Below, piece by piece: positions 6,069 to 13,586 of a DNA stretch of 16,775 bases. The notes under the pieces are model-generated. The model worked only from the letters and a program-made list of their open reading frames with translations, searched no databases and was not told the origin of the DNA. A program made the position numbers and the translations under genes. Positions within the stretch are counted from its first letter, which is position 1. Every line of letters begins with the position of its first letter. The DNA lies in the NCBI GenBank assembly GCA_027050975.1, contig JALUAR010000113.1:1-16775 (forward strand), in the 5' to 3' direction. Source of the DNA: Thermodesulfovibrio sp. Lineage in GTDB: Bacteria > Nitrospirota > Thermodesulfovibrionia > Thermodesulfovibrionales > JdFR-85.

Positions 6069-7724
6069 ATGCACAGAAGTAACAGAATAAAAAAAGGTCT
6101 GGAACGGGTTCCCCACAGGGCACTCCTGTATGCAACAGGCATCCCGAAGTCAGAGATGGACAAACCCTTCATAGGAGTGGCAACCAGCTTTACAGATATT
6201 ATTCCAGGCCATATAGGAATGAGAGATCTTGAGAGATTTATTGAGAAGGGAATACATGCCGGTGGCGGATATCCCTTCTTTTTCGGGATTCCGGGCATCT
6301 GTGACGGTATAGCCATGGGCCACAGCGGTATGCACTACTCCTTACCTTCCAGGGAATTAATTGCTGATATGGTGGAAACAATTGCTGAAGCTCACCAGTT
6401 TGATGGTCTTGTGCTTCTGACAAACTGCGACAAGATCACTCCCGGCATGCTCATGGCCGCCGGCAGAATTAACATTCCTACCATAATCGTTACTGCAGGG
6501 CCGATGCATTCGGGGCATCTGAGGGGTAAGAGACTCTCTCTTGTTAACGATACCTTCGAGGCTGTCGGAAAATACAAGAAAGGTCTTATTGACGACAGAG
6601 AGCTTGAGGCACTTGAGATGTGTGCCTGTCCCGGGGCTGGTTCTTGCCAGGGTATGTATACGGCTAATACCATGGCCTGTGTAACAGAGGCATTAGGGAT
6701 GAGTCTTCCCTACTGTGCCACTGCCCTGGCAACAGACGCGGAAAAAAGGAGAATCGCCTTTGCCAGTGGAAAACGGATTGTAGAGCTTGTAAAGAAACAG
6801 ATTACCCCTAAAAAGATTATGACAAGGAAGGCATTTGAAAATGCCATTATGATTGATATGGCTTTGGGAGGGTCCACTAATACGGTGCTTCACATTCCTG
6901 CCATTGCCCGTGAGGCAGGAGTCAGACTGCCTCTTGAGATATTTGACGAACTCAGTCGTACAACACCACATATTGCAGATATGCTTCCCGGAGGCAAATA
7001 CTATCTTGAGGATCTTCATTTTGCAGGTGGAATACCGGCTGTGCTGAAAAGGCTGAGGAATCATATTCACAACACCTCAACAGTCAGTGGTATGAGGCTA
7101 CATAGAATTGCCGACATGGCCGAGATAGTTGATCCTGAGATAATAAGACCATTAGACAGGGCACATCATCCCGAAGGTGGTATAGCCATCCTCAGGGGTA
7201 ATCTTGCACCTGACGGCGCTGTAGTAAAGCAGTCTGCAGTAAGTCCGAAGATGATGCGTTTTGAAGGAACAGCCAAGGTGTTCGATTCTGAAGATGAAGG
7301 GATGAAGGCTATTATTAATGGAAAAATAGGCCCCGGTGATGTGGTGGTAATCAGATATGAAGGGCCTAAGGGAGGTCCGGGTATGAGAGAGATGCTCTCT
7401 CCTACAGCCACAATTGCAGGTATGGGGCTCAGTGAGTCGGTGGCTTTGATAACCGATGGAAGATTTTCTGGCGGAACAAGGGGGCCGTGTATAGGTCATA
7501 TCTCCCCCGAGGCAATGGAGGGCGGTCCTATTGCCATAATCAGGGATGGTGATAAAATAAAGATAGATATTCCAAACAGGACTCTGGAGCTTCTTGTGCC
7601 TGAGGAGGAGATCAAAAGGAGACTTTCCCAGTGGAAGGCGCCTGAGCCCAAGATCAAGAAGGGATATCTCGCCCGTTACGCAAGAATGGTCAGTTCTGCT
7701 GCCTTCGGAGCTGTGATGCTGTGA
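6069..7724 (+). CDS. ilvD: Dihydroxy-acid dehydratase
   Basis: 551 aa from the ATG at 6069. It dehydrates 2,3-dihydroxy-isovalerate and 2,3-dihydroxy-3-methylvalerate to the 2-oxo acids, the third common step of valine and isoleucine synthesis. Family motifs are intact: DKPFIGVATSFTDIIPGH near the N-terminus, CDGIAMGHSGMHYSLPSREL (78-97), TNCDKITPGMLMAAGR with cluster Cys120, CACPGAGSCQGMYTANTM with Cys193, and SDGRFSGGT-like TDGRFSGGTRGPCIGHISPE near the C-terminus. The PGH rather than PCN after SFTDII resembles the oxygen-sensitive enzymes of the E. coli type, which suggests but does not prove a [4Fe-4S] cluster. Its stop overlaps the rpiB GTG (GTGA). No other ilv or leu gene is in the window. 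Confidence 0.96.
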   Translation: MHRSNRIKKGLERVPHRALLYATGIPKSEMDKPFIGVATSFTDIIPGHIGMRDLERFIEKGIHAGGGYPFFFGIPGICDGIAMGHSGMHYSLPSRELIADMVETIAEAHQFDGLVLLTNCDKITPGMLMAAGRINIPTIIVTAGPMHSGHLRGKRLSLVNDTFEAVGKYKKGLIDDRELEALEMCACPGAGSCQGMYTANTMACVTEALGMSLPYCATALATDAEKRRIAFASGKRIVELVKKQITPKKIMTRKAFENAIMIDMALGGSTNTVLHIPAIAREAGVRLPLEIFDELSRTTPHIADMLPGGKYYLEDLHFAGGIPAVLKRLRNHIHNTSTVSGMRLHRIADMAEIVDPEIIRPLDRAHHPEGGIAILRGNLAPDGAVVKQSAVSPKMMRFEGTAKVFDSEDEGMKAIINGKIGPGDVVVIRYEGPKGGPGMREMLSPTATIAGMGLSESVALITDGRFSGGTRGPCIGHISPEAMEGGPIAIIRDGDKIKIDIPNRTLELLVPEEEIKRRLSQWKAPEPKIKKGYLARYARMVSSAAFGAVML

Positions 7725-8188
7725 GCACAAAAGCAGGAAACATAAAGGTTGTACTTGGTGCAGACCACGGTGGTTATCACCTTAAGAATGCTCTTTTGGA
7801 TTATATGCTGCGCTTCGGTTATGATGTGATAGATGTGGGAGCTTTCAATGACGAACCCACTGATTATCCTGACTATGCCAAGCTGGTTGCAGAAAAGATA
7901 CGTTCTGCTGAGGCAGAAAAGGGAGTGCTAATTTGCGGAAGCGGTGTTGGTGCATCAATTGCAGCCAATAAGTTTAAAGGGATAAGGGCCTCTGTCTGTC
8001 ATGACACTTACTCTGCCCGTCAGGGAGTAGAGGATGATGATATGAATGTCCTCTGCCTTGGAGCCAGGGTGGTGGGTGAGGAGCTTGCAAAAGAGATTGT
8101 GAAGGCATTTCTTTGTGCCAGGTTCAAGGGGCTTGAAAGATATAAAAGGAGACTAAAAAAGATAAAGGAGTTTGAAGAGAATGGATGA
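7721..8188 (+). CDS. rpiB: Ribose-5-phosphate isomerase B
   Basis: 155 aa, RpiB/LacAB family. It interconverts ribose 5-phosphate and ribulose 5-phosphate in the non-oxidative pentose phosphate pathway. Visible motifs are GADHGGYHLK (Asp15, His16), DYPDYAK (49-54), the catalytic-cysteine loop ICGSGVGASIAANK (Cys72), HDTYSARQ (94-101) and NVLCLGARVVG (109-119). The length is normal. The start is GTG within GTGA, overlapping the ilvD stop by 4 nt and implying translational coupling. The next gene begins 8 nt before its stop. Some family members isomerise allose or galactose phosphates, but the general motifs favour the ribose enzyme. Confidence 0.95.
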   Translation: MSTKAGNIKVVLGADHGGYHLKNALLDYMLRFGYDVIDVGAFNDEPTDYPDYAKLVAEKIRSAEAEKGVLICGSGVGASIAANKFKGIRASVCHDTYSARQGVEDDDMNVLCLGARVVGEELAKEIVKAFLCARFKGLERYKRRLKKIKEFEENG

Positions 8189-8540
8189 GGAAAAACTGAT
8201 ACATGACTGGCTGGTTCAAAATCTTAAAAAAAGGCTTTCAAGGGAGTACAAGGAGATAAAGGATAATCTTGAGGGCAACAATCACGAGATTAACGGAGTA
8301 TTTCCTGATCTGATCCTTGGTAATCACGGCATGGTGCTTGCAGCCTTAGAAGTGGAGACAGAGACGAGCATCGGTCCTGATGCTGCAAAGCGGTGGAAGA
8401 GCATTATAGATTCCGGTACAAAGCTGTTTCTTATGATTCCAGGACATAAGGTGAAGGATGTAACCTCTCTGCTCTGGGAAAATGCCATTGCAGACAAGGC
8501 ATCGATCGGTACCTATGAAATAAGCATCAGGATGCCATGA
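8181..8540 (+). CDS. Small protein of unknown function, possible PD-(D/E)xK-like fold
   Basis: 119 aa; I do not recognise the family by name. The start is ATG at 8181, with AAAGGAG 10 nt upstream; a TTG at 8172 is a poorer choice. It overlaps rpiB by 8 nt and the next gene by 4 nt. The layout is a charged helix (1-30), then GVFPDLIL (39-46), a strand ALEVETE (55-61), then AAKRWKSIIDSGTKLFLMIP (68-87) and a final helix-strand. A PD followed about 14 residues later by ExE resembles the core of PD-(D/E)xK nucleases, with Glu in place of Lys as in BamHI. No signal peptide or membrane segment. Function unknown; the nuclease-like fold is my inference. Confidence 0.8.
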   Translation: MDEEKLIHDWLVQNLKKRLSREYKEIKDNLEGNNHEINGVFPDLILGNHGMVLAALEVETETSIGPDAAKRWKSIIDSGTKLFLMIPGHKVKDVTSLLWENAIADKASIGTYEISIRMP

Positions 8541-9208
8541 GGTATCACTGGGTTCTTATTTTTCTGGCTTTTTTGTTTGCTTTTTCACTTGCCTTTACGC
8601 AGGCTATACAGAGGGTTGTGATAATTGATGACTTTGAGAAGGGGCTCAGGCCCGGGTGGGAGATAAAGAGGTTTGAGGGTGAGACAGACTACAGGGTTGT
8701 GAAAGAGGGAGATAATTACGTCCTTCGCGCTGAAAGCACGGGGACGGCTTCGGGGCTTATCTATAAATTTAGATACAGCCTGAAAGAATATCCCATATTG
8801 ACATGGAGATGGAAGGTTGAGAACATTCTGCTTAAAGGAGATGCCAGCAAAAAAGAGGGGGATGATTATCCTGCCAGGATTTATGTAATATTTCCCCACT
8901 GGTTTCCACCGCTGACAAAGAGCATTAATTATATCTGGGCAAACAGGCTTCCAAAGGACAGCCACGTTCCGAATACCTACTACTCCAAGGCAATAATGAT
9001 TGCCGTGGAAAGCGGACCTTTTAGAGTGGGACAGTGGATTACCGAAAGAAGAGATGTGTATGAGGATTACAGGAGGGTTTTCGGGGAAGAGCCTCCCGAG
9101 GCGGGGGCAATAGCAATCATGACAGATACTGACCAGACCGGTGAGCACGCCATAGCCTATTATGACGATATAAGAATTGAAAGATACAGGCCCGAGATGA
9201 CCAATTGA
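8537..9208 (+). CDS. DUF3047 secreted protein
   Basis: 223 aa. Residues 1-23 form a signal peptide (short basic start, hydrophobic run, cleavage probably after TQA), so the protein is exported. The rest looks like the DUF3047 family: DDFEKGLRPGWE (31-42), then LTWRWKVENILLKGDASKKE (88-107), DDYPARIYVIF (109-119) and ITERRDVYEDYRRVFGEEPP (168-187), ending in a beta-sandwich-like TDTDQTGEHAIAYYDDI. The family's function is unknown to me; the fold may bind carbohydrate, but no catalytic residues are evident. It overlaps the preceding small gene by 4 nt (ATGA) and closes the ilvD operon. Its stop codon lies inside the -35 box of the tRNA promoter. Confidence 0.85.
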   Translation: MRYHWVLIFLAFLFAFSLAFTQAIQRVVIIDDFEKGLRPGWEIKRFEGETDYRVVKEGDNYVLRAESTGTASGLIYKFRYSLKEYPILTWRWKVENILLKGDASKKEGDDYPARIYVIFPHWFPPLTKSINYIWANRLPKDSHVPNTYYSKAIMIAVESGPFRVGQWITERRDVYEDYRRVFGEEPPEAGAIAIMTDTDQTGEHAIAYYDDIRIERYRPEMTN

Positions 9209-9234
9209 CATAAAATGCCCGATTGTTTTATTTT
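9205..9234 (+). promoter_or_regulatory. Sigma-70 promoter of the tRNA-Val gene
   Basis: TTGACA (9205-9210, perfect -35, overlapping the DUF3047 stop), 18 nt, then TATTTT (9229-9234) in an AT-rich stretch. Initiation near 9241 would leave a very short 5' leader before the tRNA at 9248. Confidence 0.65.
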
Positions 9235-9247
9235 ATATATCTACAGT

Positions 9248-9323
9248 GGGCGGATAGCTCAGTCGGGAGAGCGCAGCCCTTACAAGGCTGAGGTCGCAGG
9301 TTCGATTCCTGCTCCGCCTACCA
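9248..9323 (+). tRNA. tRNA-Val (anticodon UAC)
   Basis: 76 nt including an encoded CCA (9321-9323). The cloverleaf folds fully: acceptor GGGCGGA/TCCGCCT, D stem GCTC/GAGC, anticodon stem CAGCC/GGCTG with loop CTTACAA (anticodon TAC, reading valine codons), variable AGGTC, T stem GCAGG/CCTGC with loop TTCGATT, discriminator A. The first acceptor pair is a G-U wobble. Confidence 0.97.
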
Positions 9324-9359
9324 TACCTTCCGAATAGGCTCCGCCATATAATATTTTTC

Positions 9360-9388
9360 TTGACTTTTAGTGTATCCCGGGTTATAAT
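9360..9388 (+). promoter_or_regulatory. Strong sigma-70 promoter of the cold-shock gene
   Basis: TTGACT (9360-9365), 17 nt, TATAAT (9383-9388). A start near 9395 gives a leader of about 46 nt, much shorter than the long structured leader of E. coli cspA, so thermosensing by a long 5' UTR is unlikely. Confidence 0.85.
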
Positions 9389-9440
9389 ACAGTTGCCTGC
9401 AATTTTTCAGGCGTAGCATCAGAAAGGAGGCTTTTGCAGT

Positions 9441-9647
9441 ATGTCGTTTGAAGGAACAGTGAAGTGGTTTAATGAGACGAAGGGGTACGGCTTCATCCAG
9501 AGAGATGATGGTCAGGATGTGTTTGTCCATTATACCTCTATCCAGAGCGATGGCTTTAAGACCCTGTCAGAGGGTCAGAGGGTGTCATTTGAGGTGGTAG
9601 AAGGAGAAAAAGGCCCTAAGGCTACGAATGTTGTAAAACTTGACTAA
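9441..9647 (+). CDS. Cold-shock domain protein (CspA family)
   Basis: 68 aa, one cold-shock domain that binds single-stranded RNA and DNA and melts RNA structure. GTVKWFNETKGYGFIQ carries RNP1 (KGYGFIQ, 14-20), followed by RNP2 (VFVHY, 27-31). The C-terminal SFEVVEGEKGPKATNVVKL is typical of the family. The gene stands alone: its own promoter, a strong AAAGGAGG 10 nt before the ATG, and an intrinsic terminator starting 10 nt after the stop. Whether it is cold-induced or constitutive cannot be told. Confidence 0.96.
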   Translation: MSFEGTVKWFNETKGYGFIQRDDGQDVFVHYTSIQSDGFKTLSEGQRVSFEVVEGEKGPKATNVVKLD

Positions 9648-9657
9648 GGACCCTCAG

Positions 9658-9687
9658 AGGTGCCTGCTGTAGGGCAGGCACCTTTTT
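9658..9687 (+). terminator. Intrinsic terminator of the cold-shock gene
   Basis: A perfect 10-bp stem, AGGTGCCTGC paired with GCAGGCACCT, with the 6-nt loop TGTAGG and a run of five T (9683-9687). It ends only 16 nt before the lipA ATG, so lipA is unlikely to be reached efficiently by the cold-shock promoter. Confidence 0.93.
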
Positions 9688-9703
9688 CATACAAATCCTG
9701 CCC

Positions 9704-10549
9704 ATGAGACTACCTCACTGGTTAAAGACAAAGGAAATAATCGGAAGTCATAACACAAAACAGATTCTTAGAAACCACAGGCTTTCTACAGTCTGTGAAG
9801 AGGCAAGATGTCCGAACAGAGGGCACTGCTTCTCCAAGCCAACAGCTACGTTCATGATTCTTGGTGACAGGTGTACAAGGAACTGTGGTTTCTGTTCTGT
9901 AAATTCCGCCTCACCAATGCCACCAGACCCTGAAGAGCCTGAAAGGGTTGCAAGGGCTGCCAGGGATATGGGACTGAGATATGTAGTGATCACCTCTGTT
10001 ACGAGGGATGACCTTCCAGACGGTGGTGCCTCACAGTTTGCAGCCACTATCAGGGCATTAAGAGAGTATCTTCCAGAGGCAAAGGTTGAGGTCCTTACCC
10101 CGGATTTTGGTGGCGACCCTGATGCACTTAAGACAGTTCTTGATGCCGAACCTGATGTCTTTAATCATAATGTGGAGACGGTTCCAAGGCTTTACCAGAC
10201 AGTGAGGCCACAGGCGAATTATGAGAGGTCATTAATGGTTCTGAAGAATGCGAAGGTCCTATCTCCTTTGCAGACAACAAAGTCCGGTCTGATGGTTGGT
10301 CTTGGAGAAACCTTTGATGAGGTTGTTATGGTTATGAAGGATCTCAGAAGGGTAGGGTGCGACATTATAACCATCGGACAGTACTTAAGACCCAGAAGAG
10401 AAAATCTTCCTGTGTATGAATATATCCATCCCGAGGTTTTTGAAGAGTATAGCAGGATAGCCAGAGAATTGGGTTTTTCCTTTGTTGCATCAGGCCCTCT
10501 CGTCAGAAGTTCCATGAACGCTGAGGAGATGTACTCCCTCAGCAGGTAA
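9704..10549 (+). CDS. lipA: Lipoyl synthase (radical SAM)
   Basis: 281 aa. It inserts two sulfurs into protein-bound octanoyl groups to make lipoyl cofactor. The auxiliary [4Fe-4S] cluster ligands are CEEARCPNRGHC (Cys31, Cys36, Cys42), the radical-SAM cluster is GDRCTRNCGFC (Cys57, Cys61, Cys64), and the C-terminal RSS motif (268-270) supplies the serine ligand. VFNHNVETVPRLY and KSGLMVGLGE are family signatures. The length is slightly short but complete. The ATG at 9704 fits the family N-terminus (LPHWLKTK), yet no Shine-Dalgarno sequence precedes it and the csp terminator lies just upstream. The last 60 bp overlap the 3' end of the opposing kinase gene. lipB is not in the window. Confidence 0.96.
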   Translation: MRLPHWLKTKEIIGSHNTKQILRNHRLSTVCEEARCPNRGHCFSKPTATFMILGDRCTRNCGFCSVNSASPMPPDPEEPERVARAARDMGLRYVVITSVTRDDLPDGGASQFAATIRALREYLPEAKVEVLTPDFGGDPDALKTVLDAEPDVFNHNVETVPRLYQTVRPQANYERSLMVLKNAKVLSPLQTTKSGLMVGLGETFDEVVMVMKDLRRVGCDIITIGQYLRPRRENLPVYEYIHPEVFEEYSRIARELGFSFVASGPLVRSSMNAEEMYSLSR

Positions 10550-12475
10550 TATGACGTGGAATGTTGCTCCTTTGCCCTCCTGTGATTCTACTGTTATTTC
10601 GCCATTATGCTCTTTAACTATTCCATAACTAACCGAGAGGCCGAGCCCTGTTCCCTCTCCCGGTTGTTTGGTTGTAAAGAAAGGTTCAAAAACCCTTTTT
10701 ATCATATCCTTCGGTATTCCAGGTCCAGTATCGCTTATGGATATCTTAACCTTTTTTGTCTTTTCATTGAATTCGGTATTAATAGTGATTGTACCGCCAA
10801 CATCCACCGCCTGAATGGCATTCATCAGGATGTTCATTATAACCTGTCGCATCTTCTCCGTATCGATCATTATTTCGGGAATGTTTTGTTGAAGTAGTTT
10901 TTTAAGAGTTATGGATTTTTCTTCAAATTTATAGGAGATCATATCCACAACCTCTTCAATAATGCTGTTTATGCTGTAAAGTTCAGGTCGAGTTTCTGTT
11001 TTTCGAGAGAATTTCAGCAGGTCCTCGACGATTCTTTTACACACCTCTGCATTTCTGTATATTTTTTCTATATCTTCTCTGAGGGGGGTAGTGCTGTCAA
11101 GTTCTTTCAATAGTATGCCTGCATATCCCATAATGATACCCAGGGGATTGTTTATCTCATGGGCTATTCCTGCGGCCAGTTGTCCTATGGAGGCAAGGCG
11201 ATCGGTCTGTTGAAGCTGTGATTGTATCTTCTTCCATTCCGTTATATCCTTGATAATTGCCTCATAACCACAGATTCTTCCGTCCTCCTCTCTACGGAAA
11301 TTAGCCGTAATCAGTACCTCCAGTTCCCTGTCATCAACACTCCTGAGGGTTGTCTCATAGTCTCTTATGTATCCCTGTCTTTCCATCTCGTTTAGAAACC
11401 TTGCATAGTCCTCCTTTCTAACAAACAGGTCATAGAGGGTTCTCTCCTTTATCAACTTCATCTTGTCTTTGCATCCGAACATCTCAAGCCCTGAGGGGTT
11501 TATATCCTGGATAAAACCGTCGCAGTCGGCAATAAGGATTGTATCCTTGGAACCCTCAAATATACGTCGGTATTTCCGCTCTGAAGCTCTCAGTTGTTCC
11601 TGGGAATTTTTCAGATACTGCATCATCTGATTAAATGATGAAGCCAGTGCCCCGATTTCGTCACCGCTGCGGACCCTTAATCTGGTGTCCAGATCCTCCT
11701 CTCCCTCTACAACTGATTTGAAAAAGCGGCTTACACTTTTAATGGGTCTGACGGCTATCCGGTTTATCAAATAATTAAGAGAAACAAAGAGAAAGGCTAC
11801 TCCTATCAAGCCCATCATGAAGATTGAGATAACAAGGTCATTGATTTGTGCAAAGGTCTGACCAAGGGGGATAGCAATGGATTCAACGCCAATGACATCT
11901 CCTACCTTTTTGTTGAATCCGCCTTTTGTACCGTATATCTTGATCAAACCGGGAGGTGCATCTGCTGGATTACCATGGCAGTGAAGACACTCTTGCTCCA
12001 TTATTATTGGTCGGGCATGAAGAAAATATCTGTCACCGTTTTTGTTTACAATCCCCTTCCATTCGTCCATGCCTTTTTCCTTGAACAGTCTTATGTACTG
12101 GAGTTCGTGGTAGTCAGGTGTGTTGGAGGGGTTCATAGGATCTATTGCCACTCTTCTGTAAATAAAATTGGGAAACTCCTTACCAAACTCAGACATGATC
12201 TGTTTATTGATGAAGGAGACAGACATAGCCTCTACCACAAATGACTTTTCCGGCAAGAGCTTGAAGAGCTTTGGTCGAAGTTTCTGTCGCGTATATTTTA
12301 TAGTGGCCTGGATGTGAGAGAAGAGGATCTCTGTCTTTTCATGTGTCTCCCTAAGGATGGTATCTTTAAGGGTTACATATATGATAAGACTGAACATACA
12401 CCAGAAAAGGACGACTATGAGGCCTATGCCCAGGAGGAACTTTTTGTTTAAGGTTAGATCCCTTAAGGGTTTCAT
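10490..12475 (-). CDS. Membrane sensor histidine kinase with periplasmic c-heme (DUF3365-like) domain
   Basis: 661 aa. Membrane segments at about 13-36 and 212-235 enclose a periplasmic domain of about 175 residues, resembling DUF3365/Tll0287-like sensors and containing CLHCH (163-167), a c-type heme attachment motif. HAMP at about 236-290, PAS at about 300-415, HisKA with His439 (GIAHEINNP), and HATPase with Asn552, DTGPG (582-586), FEPFFTTK (596-603) and GEGTGLGLS (605-613). All kinase motifs are intact. It probably senses redox state or a small ligand through heme and phosphorylates a regulator not encoded next to it. No Shine-Dalgarno is seen at the ATG. The last 15 or so residues extend beyond the ATPase fold and are antisense to lipA. 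It lies 57 nt after pheS, where pheT is usually found. Confidence 0.93.
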   Translation of the reverse strand: MKPLRDLTLNKKFLLGIGLIVVLFWCMFSLIIYVTLKDTILRETHEKTEILFSHIQATIKYTRQKLRPKLFKLLPEKSFVVEAMSVSFINKQIMSEFGKEFPNFIYRRVAIDPMNPSNTPDYHELQYIRLFKEKGMDEWKGIVNKNGDRYFLHARPIIMEQECLHCHGNPADAPPGLIKIYGTKGGFNKKVGDVIGVESIAIPLGQTFAQINDLVISIFMMGLIGVAFLFVSLNYLINRIAVRPIKSVSRFFKSVVEGEEDLDTRLRVRSGDEIGALASSFNQMMQYLKNSQEQLRASERKYRRIFEGSKDTILIADCDGFIQDINPSGLEMFGCKDKMKLIKERTLYDLFVRKEDYARFLNEMERQGYIRDYETTLRSVDDRELEVLITANFRREEDGRICGYEAIIKDITEWKKIQSQLQQTDRLASIGQLAAGIAHEINNPLGIIMGYAGILLKELDSTTPLREDIEKIYRNAEVCKRIVEDLLKFSRKTETRPELYSINSIIEEVVDMISYKFEEKSITLKKLLQQNIPEIMIDTEKMRQVIMNILMNAIQAVDVGGTITINTEFNEKTKKVKISISDTGPGIPKDMIKRVFEPFFTTKQPGEGTGLGLSVSYGIVKEHNGEITVESQEGKGATFHVILPAEGVHLLSVHGTSDERA

Positions 12476-12489
12476 ATTGTTCTATATTT

Positions 12490-12528
12490 AGCCGGCAGAA
12501 AGCGCCTCTTTTCTATTAATTGCCGACT
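12490..12528 (-). other. Possible hairpin between pheS and the sensor kinase
   Basis: On the minus strand AGTCGGCA (12528-12521) can pair with TGCCGGCT (12497-12490) with one G-U, and an inner GAAA/TTTC pairing shortens the loop. It ends 14 nt before the kinase ATG and has no T-run. It could be an mRNA processing or attenuation element, or chance. Confidence 0.35.
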
Positions 12529-12532
12529 CTTG

Positions 12533-13582
12533 TTAAAACTGACTTAAAAACCTTACATCATTTTCATAAAAGAGCCTGATATCATCGATTCTGTACTTGA
12601 GCATGGTTAGCCTTTCCACTCCCATCCCAAAGGCAAAGCCGGTATATCTTTCCGTATCATACCCTACGGCTTCGAACACCTTCGGATGGACCATGCCGGC
12701 ACCCAGCACCTCAAGCCATCCAGTGCCTTTACATACCCTGCAACCTTCTCCGCCACAGAGGATGCAACCTATATCCACCTCGGCTGAGGGTTCAGTAAAG
12801 GGAAAATAACTTGGTCTGAACCTTACAGGAGTAGATGGACCGAACATCCGGTGAATGAATACCTCAAGCACACCCTTTAAGTCCGAGAATGTGATATCCT
12901 CACCAACCATAAGCCCCTCAACCTGGTGAAACATCGGAGTATGTGATACATCGGCATCGCACCTGTAGACCTTTCCGGGTGCTATAAACTTCAACGGTGG
13001 TTTTCTTTTTTTCATTCCCCTTATTTGAACTGGGGAGGTATGTGTTCTCAGGACGATATCGCTATCAATATGAGATGATGACGATGGTTTGTTCGGTGCC
13101 TTTACATAAAATGTGTCCTGCATCTCCCTTGCCGGATGGTCTTTTGGGATGTTGAGGGCCTCGAAATTATAATAATCATGTTCCACCTCAGGACCCTCCT
13201 CAACTGCAAAACCCATCGACACGAATATGTCTACTATTTCTGAAAGAACCCTGTTTACAGGATGTACTTTGCCTGGTGGGATAAATCTGCCGGGTAGGGT
13301 GATATCTATTGCTTCGGACTGAATCTTTTTCTTTGTCTCTTCGGCAGAGACCTTTTCATGAAGTCTCTTTATCTCTTTTTCGATATACTTTTTTATTTCG
13401 TTTAACTGTCTGCCACGGTCGGGTCTTTGCTCCCTGGGAATTTTGGAGAGCCCTTTCAGAAGTTCGGTAATAATCCCTTTTTTACCAAGATACTTTACCC
13501 TCAGGTCATTTAGAGACCTGAGGGTATCTATTTTGCCTGCTTCCAAGTCGAACTCATCTTTTAATCTCTTCAGGTCTTCCAT
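12533..13582 (-). CDS. pheS: Phenylalanyl-tRNA synthetase alpha subunit
   Basis: 349 aa from the ATG at 13582. An upstream in-frame start at 13678 would lie inside rplT and add residues unlike the family, so I reject it. It is the catalytic subunit of the alpha2-beta2 enzyme that charges tRNA-Phe. An N-terminal coiled coil (1-90, NDLRVKYLGKKGIITELLKG) is followed by the class II core: GRFIPPGKVHPVN, FHQVEGLMV, RPSYFPFTEPSAEVDIGC and motif 3 GMGVERLTMLKY (319-330). Four cysteines (273, 276, 281, 284) form a possible zinc knuckle before KGTGWLEVLGAGMVHP. It starts 4 nt after the rplT stop with no clear ribosome site, so translational coupling is likely. The partner gene pheT is not next to it. 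Confidence 0.96.
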   Translation of the reverse strand: MEDLKRLKDEFDLEAGKIDTLRSLNDLRVKYLGKKGIITELLKGLSKIPREQRPDRGRQLNEIKKYIEKEIKRLHEKVSAEETKKKIQSEAIDITLPGRFIPPGKVHPVNRVLSEIVDIFVSMGFAVEEGPEVEHDYYNFEALNIPKDHPAREMQDTFYVKAPNKPSSSSHIDSDIVLRTHTSPVQIRGMKKRKPPLKFIAPGKVYRCDADVSHTPMFHQVEGLMVGEDITFSDLKGVLEVFIHRMFGPSTPVRFRPSYFPFTEPSAEVDIGCILCGGEGCRVCKGTGWLEVLGAGMVHPKVFEAVGYDTERYTGFAFGMGVERLTMLKYRIDDIRLFYENDVRFLSQF

Positions 13583-13586
13583 AATT

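Noticed and set aside
9311..9350. GCTCCGCC from the tRNA-Val 3' end is repeated 28 bp downstream (9339-9346), like a small attachment-site duplication.
   Set aside because: Only 8 bp are repeated, no integrase or foreign gene follows, and the repeat sits directly before the csp promoter. Chance is the better explanation.
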